Source: JAHIYU01 sp964476155
GTDB taxonomy: Bacteria > Krumholzibacteriota > Krumholzibacteriia > LZORAL124-64-63
Direction: 5' to 3'
Length of the DNA: 64,000 nucleotides
Assembly (NCBI GenBank): GCA_964476155.1
Contig: CAYYYS010000011.1
Location: 15,144 to 79,143 of the forward strand
The position numbers and the translations under genes are program-made. Positions 44,751-52,343 of the stretch are shown piece after piece; position 1 is the stretch's first letter; every line of letters starts with the position of its first letter. The notes below the pieces were generated by a model that worked only from the letters and a program-made list of their open reading frames with translations, did no database searches and was not told the origin of the DNA.

Positions 44751-46144
44751 ACCCGATGACCTACCAGCAACGACGGCGCGTGCTGCGCGAGACCCTCACC
44801 GACGGCGCGATCCTGCTGCCCGGCAACGTCGACGCGAGCCGCAACTATGCGGCCAACATCTACCCGTTTCGCCAGGACTCGACCTTTCTCTACTTCGTGG
44901 GTGTCGATCATCCCGGACTCGCCTGTCTCGTCCTGCCTGATGGGGACGAGATATTTTACGGATCGCCGAGTGATCCCGACGACGTGATCTGGTCGGGTCC
45001 CCAGCCGGGCCTGGACGATTTTGCCGCTAAGGCCGGCATCAACCGGAGCGCGAATATCGCCGATCTCGCCGGCGCGCTGGCCGATCTCGCGGTCAAGGGC
45101 GTGCCGGTCCACTACCTGCCTCCATATCGCTCCGCCAACACGCTGCGCCTGGCCGACTGGCTGAACGCGGCGCCCGGCGCCGTAACCACCGGCGCCTCCG
45201 CCGCCCTGATCGCCGCCGTCATCGCCCAGCGCGAGATCAAGTCGGACGAGGAGATCGCCGAGATCGAACGCGCCGTCGCCGTGAGCGCGCTCATGTATCG
45301 GATCGCCCTGCACAACGCCAAGCCCGGCCTGAAGGAAGCCCAGATCATGGGCGCCATGCTGGGGGTCGCGCTGGCTCACGACATGCAGCCGTCGTTCCCG
45401 CCCATCGTGACGATTCATGGCGAGGTCCTGCATAACGAGTCCTATCCCGGTAAGCTCGAAGACGGTCAGCTGCTGCTGGTGGACAGCGGCGTGGAGACGG
45501 CCCGGCGCTACTGCTCGGATATCACGCGGACCCTGCCGGTGGGAGGAGTTTTCTCGCCCCGACAGAAGGAGATCTACGAAGTTGTGCTGGGAGCACAGGC
45601 GGCGGCCATCGCGGCCATCACGCCCGGTGCGACCAACCGTGACGTGCACCTGGCCGCGGCGCGGGCTACCACCGCTGGCCTGATTGATGTCGGCCTGATG
45701 AAGGGTGACGTGGACGAAGCCGTAGCGGCCGGCGCCCATGCCCTCTTTTTCCCCCATGGCATCGGTCATATGATGGGTCTTGACGTTCATGACATGGAGG
45801 ATCTCGGCGACGCCGTGGGTTACGAGCCCGGCGTGTCGCGCTCCGACCAGTTCGGGCTGAACTACCTGCGTCTGGCGCGAGCGTTGAAGCCGGGTTTCGT
45901 GATCACCATCGAGCCTGGCGTCTACTTCATTCCCGCGTTGATCGATCGTTGGGCCGCCGACAAGCGCCACGCCGATTTCATCGACTACAAAGCCATCCGC
46001 AAGTATCGGGGTTTCGGCGGGATTCGCATCGAGGACGACGTGCTCGTGACCGACGAAGCCTACCGGGTTCTGGGTCCGCCCATCCCCAAGACGGTTGAGG
46101 ATGTGGAACTGGCTATGGGGTGGGAAGCCGGTGCTCAGGGTTAG
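44747..46144 (+). CDS. pepP: Xaa-Pro aminopeptidase (M24B)
   Basis: The ATG at 44747 overlaps the phosphatase stop; the product is 465 aa. An N-terminal creatinase/prolidase-like domain (ILLPGNVDASRNYAANIYPF, then FRQDSTFLYFVGVDHPGLA) precedes the pita-bread catalytic domain. Metal ligands are recognisable in LLLVDSGVETARRYCSDITR (two aspartates), FFPHGIGHMMGLDVHD (histidine), FVITIEPGVYF (glutamate) and GIRIEDDVLV (glutamate). It removes N-terminal residues before proline. There is no signal peptide, so it is cytosolic. Co-translation with a sucrose enzyme has no obvious biochemical meaning. All motif residues appear intact. Confidence 0.94.
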   Translation: MNPMTYQQRRRVLRETLTDGAILLPGNVDASRNYAANIYPFRQDSTFLYFVGVDHPGLACLVLPDGDEIFYGSPSDPDDVIWSGPQPGLDDFAAKAGINRSANIADLAGALADLAVKGVPVHYLPPYRSANTLRLADWLNAAPGAVTTGASAALIAAVIAQREIKSDEEIAEIERAVAVSALMYRIALHNAKPGLKEAQIMGAMLGVALAHDMQPSFPPIVTIHGEVLHNESYPGKLEDGQLLLVDSGVETARRYCSDITRTLPVGGVFSPRQKEIYEVVLGAQAAAIAAITPGATNRDVHLAAARATTAGLIDVGLMKGDVDEAVAAGAHALFFPHGIGHMMGLDVHDMEDLGDAVGYEPGVSRSDQFGLNYLRLARALKPGFVITIEPGVYFIPALIDRWAADKRHADFIDYKAIRKYRGFGGIRIEDDVLVTDEAYRVLGPPIPKTVEDVELAMGWEAGAQG

Positions 46145-46373
46145 CTTTCTGTGCCCATTCCGTACTTGTCTGATTTCCCTTCAGCCAGAGCCCCATCTCG
46201 CCCAGAAATGGGCGAAGTCGGCTGGCTACCGCCTCGTCCAGCTCACCATCTACACGTACGATGGGCTCAGCGAACCGAAGTGGGACAAGGATGAAGGGCG
46301 CGTGACCGTTGATCGGACAGTGGCCCTAAATACCGCTTACGAGGAAATCCACTCCGGCATCTGGTGGATCTGA
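46145..46373 (+). other. Open stretch after pepP with a possible protein remnant
   Basis: One frame ending in TGA at 46373 encodes EPHLAQKWAKSAGYRLVQLT followed by IYTYDGLSEPKWDKDEGRVT and ends EEIHSGIWWI, which reads like real protein. No proper start is present, because the frame enters from inside pepP. It could be the 3' end of a lost gene or chance. I do not recognise it. Confidence 0.25.
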
Positions 46374-46997
46374 CTGGGGCATTCGAGCGTTCTGGTGACG
46401 TCGCGGTATCTGCACATCGGTTGCCGGGGCACAATTCGATGATGCTTCGTGGGTGGTGATTTCAGCACAAGGGTGATTGCGCCTGGGCACAGCCCTCCCG
46501 CAAGGTTCTGTTGTTCAACAGGTTGAAAGCGCCAGTATGATGATAGGCGGTGTCAATACGCTGTAATAGATTCATTTCATATGAGATAAGATGGCGTCGC
46601 TAGCAAATGTGTGAGTGCGAATGATAAAATTGATGAAAAATTGCAAAGGAATTAGTGGGTCGGCATTGTAACCCAATGAGGGACTCTGAGTGTGCGGATG
46701 CAATAAGGAGCAATACGGGGTAGAAATATTTCTTCGTTGGGTGCCGGAAATACACAGGCAAGATCATTCGAGAACCGAAGAGGAGTTCGCTATGTGCCGC
46801 GGCGACATCAAGCGTATGTTCCGATAGACATTTCTTCTGTTTATTCATCTGCCGCCAAAACCAAGCGCAGCGGTGTGGCCATCCTGGCGGTGTTCATACA
46901 TGAGGCGCCGGGAAAGGTGATAGTTCAATCAGGCCTGTGTCTTCCATTCAATCACAGCCAGTAGAAGTATGCGGTTCGCATCAGCAGATCCAGTGGA
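46374..46997. other. AT-richer intergenic region without a supported gene
   Basis: About 620 bp with visibly lower GC than its surroundings, including runs such as gataaaattgatgaaaaattg near 46621. Short open frames exist on both strands but have improbable protein composition and no Shine-Dalgarno. I find no tRNA, terminator or repeat here. Confidence 0.4.
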
Positions 46998-48932
46998 TCA
47001 CGAATCCAAGCGCCCCAACCGGCATGATGTATCGTGCAGATCCAGGTTAAATAGTAAACAATGGGAATTAGGCAGATTGATTGTACAGCAACAGTTCAGC
47101 CCCGACACCACATCGCGTGAGAACGTCCATCCCACCGGATAGACGTTGATCCGGTCATCCCACCAAGGCGTGTACTTGTAGAACCAGAGAATTTTGCCCC
47201 AGTAGTTGTCTTTCAGCGAAGGCTCAGCGGCCAGAGCCGCGGCAAAACTGTCGGCCAGAGCGGGATTCGCCTCGATCATGCCGGGAATCAACGGCTCCAG
47301 CACATAAGGCTCCACGTATTCCTTCCGCTCGAAAATGGTATCGAAAAATCCCCAGCGCACCAGGGCGTCGGGCGCTCCGGGCGCCAGGATGTGCGCCGCC
47401 ACCCGCGACGCGCGCTGGTTCATATCCACCACCACCGTGCCGCGGGGAAAGGTGCGAGTTTCTTCGATGGGTTCGGTGTCGTAGGAGAGACCGTGGCGCC
47501 CTTCGTAGGGATGCTCGCGCCACGTCATCGCCGAGAAGCGAACACTCGATACTTTCAGCGTGGTCTCCTTCATGAGCCGTCGCGTCTCGACACCATGCCA
47601 CTCCAGCCGATCAATGACCGCAGACCACTCGGGAGGAACAAAATAGGCCTCCGGCAATCGCGTCTCCACCGAGGACACATGCCGACTGAAGACGGGCACC
47701 TCAAAGTCCACCGGCACGTCGCTGTAAACGGGATACCGCCCGCCGGTGATCTCGCTGTCGACGAACTCGTAGTCGTAGCCCAGGAACGTGAAGCTCGTGC
47801 TGTCGCTCTTGTCGATAGTCATCCGGAGGGGGAGGGGATCCCGTCGGAACGAGGGCTTTCTGGTGCGTAGATCCGCGCGGGATACGGCCTGGAGCAGGGC
47901 CGCGTGGTGCCGGTTCATGATCCGTGCGGTGTGCAGGAACACCTTGTAGGTCGCGTCCACCCGCGTCTTGTGATCCTTGAACATATGCGTTTCCAACAGA
48001 AGGGCCGGCCGGTTCTGAATGGCCGCGTAGCCTTGTGAATAACGCGGACCCGAGGACCAGACGTTGATACCGCTACGCGGATCCTCCCGACGGCGAAACC
48101 CGCCGTAGGGCATGGGCGGATAGCCATCGTCGGTCAGAGCCTTGATGAGGTCGGGTAAATACCGCTCACGAGTCCAGTCGGCCAGACCGGGGTCGATGTT
48201 GTCGCCGAGTTCGACGCCGTACATGACCACGTGGCGAAAGTCGGCGCCGTCGGTGACGTGGCTGTCGATATAGAAATCGGGCAGCCATTCGGTGTAGAGC
48301 TCGAGCCAGGCGCGCATCTCCGGCGCGTCGGCCTTCACGTAGTCGCGATTGAGGTTGTAGCCCTGGGCGGTGACCCGCCAGCCCATTTCGGCGGGGCCGT
48401 TCTGGTTGGCGCGGTTGTTCGGCCCGAAGCGCTCGTGTCCGTCCACGTTGAAGATGGGCATGAACAGGATGGTCAGGTTGTCCAGCAACCCGGGATGGAT
48501 CTGGCGGATGGCGATGTCGCGCATGAGCATCAGGCCGGCGTCCTTGCCGTCGATCTCGCCGGAGTGGATGCCGGCCTGCAGCAGCAGCACCGCCTTGTCG
48601 GCCCGGCGCGACGCCTTGGGGGTGACGTGGCCGTCGCGGTCGGCGATCATCAGGATCAGGTCGCGTCCCTGCGGACTCGTGCCGAAGCGGGTCAGGTGCA
48701 GCCAGGGGGAGGCTTGTGCAAGCTCGCCGCAATAGGTGATCGTTTGGGCGTAGGTGGCGGTCTCGCGTCCCGCCGTCGCCTCGAAATGCGTGTCCCAGCC
48801 GTCGCCGACAAGGGGCGGCACGGGAGCTTCGGTGATGATCGGGTGAGCGGGGTCCGGCGACGAGCCGGTCGTGGTCATGGGGACCACGAGCAGCAGTAGG
48901 GTGACCAGGGCGGTCAGGCTCGGAGCTCTCAT
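46998..48932 (-). CDS. Secreted M14-family zinc carboxypeptidase-like protein
   Basis: I use the ATG at 48932, which gives a signal peptide (SLTALVTLLLLVVPMTTTGS); the product is 644 aa. The zinc site is visible as H123-x-x-E126 (GIHSGEIDGKD) with H225 in YIDSHVTDG. A candidate catalytic glutamate is E314 (LLLETHMF), and the substrate-carboxylate region is NLNRDY. The C-terminal half beyond residue 370 is a beta-rich extension common in secreted M14 proteins of this type. The last about 35 residues (GLNCCCTINLPNSHCLLFNL and onward) are cysteine-rich and unlike the rest, which suggests that the original stop has been lost and the frame reads through. Predicted to act on peptides outside the cytoplasm. 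Confidence 0.88.
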   Translation of the reverse strand: MRAPSLTALVTLLLLVVPMTTTGSSPDPAHPIITEAPVPPLVGDGWDTHFEATAGRETATYAQTITYCGELAQASPWLHLTRFGTSPQGRDLILMIADRDGHVTPKASRRADKAVLLLQAGIHSGEIDGKDAGLMLMRDIAIRQIHPGLLDNLTILFMPIFNVDGHERFGPNNRANQNGPAEMGWRVTAQGYNLNRDYVKADAPEMRAWLELYTEWLPDFYIDSHVTDGADFRHVVMYGVELGDNIDPGLADWTRERYLPDLIKALTDDGYPPMPYGGFRRREDPRSGINVWSSGPRYSQGYAAIQNRPALLLETHMFKDHKTRVDATYKVFLHTARIMNRHHAALLQAVSRADLRTRKPSFRRDPLPLRMTIDKSDSTSFTFLGYDYEFVDSEITGGRYPVYSDVPVDFEVPVFSRHVSSVETRLPEAYFVPPEWSAVIDRLEWHGVETRRLMKETTLKVSSVRFSAMTWREHPYEGRHGLSYDTEPIEETRTFPRGTVVVDMNQRASRVAAHILAPGAPDALVRWGFFDTIFERKEYVEPYVLEPLIPGMIEANPALADSFAAALAAEPSLKDNYWGKILWFYKYTPWWDDRINVYPVGWTFSRDVVSGLNCCCTINLPNSHCLLFNLDLHDTSCRLGRLDS

Positions 48933-49077
48933 GTCATCGCTTTCGTCAGATGTCGGGATCGGTCCGTGAATCATCCTAAATCACCCCGTTGACCGATGCC
49001 AGAGGCCAAAACATGTAAAAAACTGAAAATAAACACTGTTTTATCGGGTTGCCCCCTTTTCCTGGACCTGTGGATGG

Positions 49078-49086
49078 TGGTATACT
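49078..49086 (+). promoter_or_regulatory. Extended -10 promoter element before the S8 protease
   Basis: TGGTATACT combines an extended -10 TGn with TATACT, one mismatch from consensus. It ends 38 bp before the TTG start at 49124. A matching -35 box is weak (TTTTCC at 18 bp), as expected for extended -10 promoters. Confidence 0.4.
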
Positions 49087-49123
49087 CAGAAGAGTCACGA
49101 ATATTCTTCAGGGGGAAGACATC

Positions 49124-50857
49124 TTGTCGCATAATCATCGCTGTGTATTCACCGCACTAGGCGTTTGCCTACTGCTGGCCCTATTCGCGGGTCCCTCCCT
49201 TGCCAACCAAGGCTACGACATCACCGGCGCGGATGTGAAGCTGTCGCAGGATCTGGCCCTCGCCATTGATCGGGTGTTCGACGATGATCTGATCACGATC
49301 ATGGTCGTTCTGAAGAACCCCGACAAGACCGATCCGCTCTTGCTGCCCGTACCTGCTCGCATCCAGTATTACCGTCGTATGGCCGCGCAGACTCAAGAGC
49401 TTCTGCTTCGTGAGCTCGCGGAAGATGACGCGGACGAGTTCGAGGTTCTCGGGAATAACTGGTTGGTCAACACCATCATGATGAAGGCCAAACCGCGCAC
49501 GATCAAAAAAATCGCCAAGCGCAAGGACGTCCACAAGGTCTCCCGCAACGGGAACGTTCGCCTGATCGATCCGGAACTGCAGCCGGTCAGCCATGTGTCC
49601 GAACCCGGGATCGCCTGGGGCGTCGAAGAGATCGGCGTCGAATCCTGCTGGAACTCCGGTTACACAGGTCGAGACGTGATCGTGGCGCATACCGATACGG
49701 GAGTCGACGCCGCTCACCCGGCCTTGTCCGGCAAGTTCACCGGCTATTGGTTCGACGCGGTCAAGGGCCAGGCCGCCCCTTACGATGACAACGGGCATGG
49801 CACCCACACTCTCGGCATCCTGCTGGGCGGTGATGGCCAGGGACCATATCCCGACGATCTGGGTGTGGCGCCCGGTGCCCGCTATGTAGCCGTCAAGGTC
49901 ATGGGCGCGGATGGCATGGGCACGTACAAGCAGTGCCTCGACGGTCTCGAGTACATCGCCAACCTCAAGTCCAATGTCGACATCCGGCTGGTCTGCGGTT
50001 CCTGGAGTCTGGCGGACCCCGAGGAGGATTTCCTCTTCTCCGCCTGCCTGCGCCTCAACGAACTCGGCATCCTCGCTGTTTTCGCGGCCGGAAACTCCGG
50101 CCCCGGCCCCGAGACGACCGACACACCGAGCAACTATCCCATGGTCACCAGCGTCGGCGCCGTGGATCGTGACGGTTATGTGACCGAGTTCTCCTCGCGC
50201 GGTAACGCTCCCGAGATGGAGCCCTGGTCCGATCCGGCCAGCTGGATTATCGCCGACTGGAATTTCCGCAAGCCCGACCTGATCGCTCCCGGCGCGGATA
50301 TCCGATCTTGTGTTCCCGGCGGTGGATTCAGGCGTCTCAGCGGCACGTCCATGGCGGCTCCCCATGTGGCCGGCGTGGCGGCCCTGCTGCTGCAAAAGGA
50401 CGCGTCCCTGTCGCCACAGGACCTGATGTTGGCCATGATCCAGACGGCCAAGTGCGGCACAGGCATGATTGAGGGCAAGTACGACGCGGCCTATGGCTGG
50501 GGATGCGTGGACGCCTGGGAGGCGATTCGTAGTCTCGACAACACGTCGACGAAGGCTCCCGAGGGCGTCACCATCGGTTCGGAAGGCGGCTTGAGGCTGA
50601 CGGCTGCGACGATCGGCAGCGGCAGCGTCCTGCGTTTCAAGCTGTCTCGCGCCAGCAGCGTCCAGATGAAGATCTACAATGTGGCCGGACAGTGCCTACG
50701 CAGCCTGTCGACGGGCACCACCCTGTCCTCCGGTCTCCACGAACTGGTCTGGGACGGACGCGACGACCGGGGACGCCAGACCACGTCCGGCGTCTACTTC
50801 GCGCGACTGACCGCCGCCGGGCAGACAGCGGCCTGCAAGTTCGTGATGGTGCGTTAG
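49124..50857 (+). CDS. Secreted subtilisin-like (S8) serine protease with C-terminal FlgD-like domain
   Basis: The best start is the TTG at 49124, directly after GGGGGAAG; it yields 577 aa with a signal peptide (FTALGVCLLLALFAGPSLAN). A propeptide-like region to about residue 150 is followed by the S8 domain. The triad is D191 (HTDTGVD), H225 (NGHGTHT) and S409 (SGTSMAAPHVAG), with the oxyanion asparagine in FAAGNSGPGPE. Residues about 495-577 form a beta domain ending GVYFARLTAAGQTAACKFVM, with WDGRDDRGRQTTSGVYF, typical of FlgD-like C-terminal regions associated with type IX-like secretion or surface attachment. Monocistronic, ending in a strong intrinsic terminator. Confidence 0.93.
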   Translation: MSHNHRCVFTALGVCLLLALFAGPSLANQGYDITGADVKLSQDLALAIDRVFDDDLITIMVVLKNPDKTDPLLLPVPARIQYYRRMAAQTQELLLRELAEDDADEFEVLGNNWLVNTIMMKAKPRTIKKIAKRKDVHKVSRNGNVRLIDPELQPVSHVSEPGIAWGVEEIGVESCWNSGYTGRDVIVAHTDTGVDAAHPALSGKFTGYWFDAVKGQAAPYDDNGHGTHTLGILLGGDGQGPYPDDLGVAPGARYVAVKVMGADGMGTYKQCLDGLEYIANLKSNVDIRLVCGSWSLADPEEDFLFSACLRLNELGILAVFAAGNSGPGPETTDTPSNYPMVTSVGAVDRDGYVTEFSSRGNAPEMEPWSDPASWIIADWNFRKPDLIAPGADIRSCVPGGGFRRLSGTSMAAPHVAGVAALLLQKDASLSPQDLMLAMIQTAKCGTGMIEGKYDAAYGWGCVDAWEAIRSLDNTSTKAPEGVTIGSEGGLRLTAATIGSGSVLRFKLSRASSVQMKIYNVAGQCLRSLSTGTTLSSGLHELVWDGRDDRGRQTTSGVYFARLTAAGQTAACKFVMVR

Positions 50858-50889
50858 GCGGCTACTGGTCACGGTGCCACAGTATTTCG

Positions 50890-50921
50890 AGACCCCCGTA
50901 CCTGCTGAACGGGGGTCTTTT
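50890..50921 (+). terminator. Intrinsic terminator of the S8 protease gene
   Basis: AGACCCCCGT pairs perfectly with ACGGGGGTCT (10 bp) around a nine-base loop and is followed by TTTTCT. It lies 32 bases after the stop codon at 50857. Confidence 0.85.
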
Positions 50922-51053
50922 CTATGTACCAATATCCTGACCAGCGCTGATGGATGTGTGTTGTCAAAGTGTACACGAGTAGACTTTTAACTTATGAAGC
51001 CGTCAATACAACGCATAATCCGTGAAATACCCGGCCAGGATCTCGGTTCAAAC

Positions 51054-52193
51054 CTACTCGTAAGTGGGTTCGTCTCCACGGGCGATTCCAAAGGGCAGCG
51101 GCACGTTGAGCAACGTCAAGCCGAAGGCGCCGGTTCGGTTGCGGTTGCGGTTGTACATGAAGCCCAGCTTCAGTCCCCAGAAATCCATCAGACCAGGGTA
51201 GAGGTTGACCCGTAGCTTGTAGTCCTTGGATTTGGCCCAGAGCACCGACGCCAACAGAGAATCGTTGCGATCGTAGAACACGCCGCCGGTGACGGCCAAT
51301 TCGACACCCTCATGGTATTCGGTCACGTCGAAGAGTTCGTCGGCCTTGAAGCCGCCCCCGAACGACAGGTTGCGTCCCTCGGAAAAACGTCGCGTCAGCC
51401 CGAACTCCGCATGGGTTCCGTAGTGATAGAAGAGGGCCCACTTTTCCCACCAGGGCACGTCCAGCTTCAGGGCGAAATTCTGGCCGTTGTTCACCAGGGT
51501 CTTGTGCTGTGGGTCGACCATGATCTGGTAGGACCAGTCGGACATGTGCAGCGTTTCGCTGAAGAAGCGACACACGCGCTCGCTGCTGAAGAGCAGGATG
51601 CTGGCGGGGTCGAAGAGCCAGATGTCCGCCACCGGGTCGGTGGACCAGGTGTCGCGCTTGTCGTTTTCCACGATCTCGTTCAGCAGGTGGTATCCCATGA
51701 TGGTCGTGCCGCCCCAGAGTCCCGGATGGGCGAAGTCGTGGGCGCGATACCATTCCACCATCATGCGGTAGCTCATGCCGCCGCCGATCAGGTGCTGCGT
51801 GTAGTTGGGCCAGTAGTGGGCCCGTTTCGGGTCGAGACCGAGGGGGATGATCTCGCGCTTGAGGAAGTCCCACCAACCCTCAACCTGGATCGACGCGGTG
51901 GGGTCCAGCAGGTTGCGCCACACGTTGTTCCAGCCCTGCCGATAGTCGATGTCCAGGGGACGATTGTGCCGGTTGGACAGCTGCATGATCCCGTAGCCGC
52001 CGTTGAGAACCATGCGTAGCGGGTGGACCAGCGCGTCGGAGCCGTAATCGTAGCCCTTGTAGAAGTAGTACCGCTCCTGGTCGACGGATGCGGAGTTGTC
52101 CGTCTCGTCGGCCGCGATCGCGCCGGTCGCGGACCACAGGATCGCCGCTGTCGTCAACAGGATCAGAAGGGCTTTTCCATCGGCATTCATCAT
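51054..52193 (-). CDS. Outer-membrane beta-barrel-like protein
   Basis: A 379-aa protein with a signal peptide (LLILLTTAAILWSATGAIAA). An alpha/beta region includes GWWDFLKREIIPLGLDPKR, PNYTQHLIGGGMSYRMMVEW and HLLNEIVENDK. Alternating hydrophobic strands follow in the C-terminal third (LSFGGGFKADELFDVTEY, then YKLRVNLYPGLMDFWGLKLG). The aromatic-rich composition and N-terminal leader point to the outer membrane. No family is recognised. It lies between the S8 protease terminator and the multihaem cytochrome, divergent from the latter across about 150 bp. Confidence 0.75.
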   Translation of the reverse strand: MMNADGKALLILLTTAAILWSATGAIAADETDNSASVDQERYYFYKGYDYGSDALVHPLRMVLNGGYGIMQLSNRHNRPLDIDYRQGWNNVWRNLLDPTASIQVEGWWDFLKREIIPLGLDPKRAHYWPNYTQHLIGGGMSYRMMVEWYRAHDFAHPGLWGGTTIMGYHLLNEIVENDKRDTWSTDPVADIWLFDPASILLFSSERVCRFFSETLHMSDWSYQIMVDPQHKTLVNNGQNFALKLDVPWWEKWALFYHYGTHAEFGLTRRFSEGRNLSFGGGFKADELFDVTEYHEGVELAVTGGVFYDRNDSLLASVLWAKSKDYKLRVNLYPGLMDFWGLKLGFMYNRNRNRTGAFGLTLLNVPLPFGIARGDEPTYE

Positions 52194-52265
52194 CCGAGTA
52201 GAGTAATATCTGGTTCCGTGTTGGCAATCTAATTCGTCTAGATATACCTACCAGGAAAAGTATAT

Positions 52266-52294
52266 TTGACAGGTGGGTGTTCAGCCATCACAAT
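52266..52294 (+). promoter_or_regulatory. Possible promoter of the multihaem cytochrome gene
   Basis: TTGACA at 52266-52271 is followed after 17 bp by CACAAT (52289-52294). The -10 matches four of six consensus bases. It lies about 50 bp before the GTG start at 52344. Confidence 0.35.
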
Positions 52295-52343
52295 TGTAAA
52301 TAAGTATCGAAACTGCCTAGGGAATGCGGCTTGGGGGCTCTTC

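Noticed and set aside
46600..46848. Small minus-strand frame in the AT-rich region
   Set aside because: No ribosome-binding site, odd composition with repeated AHSE segments, no recognised family.
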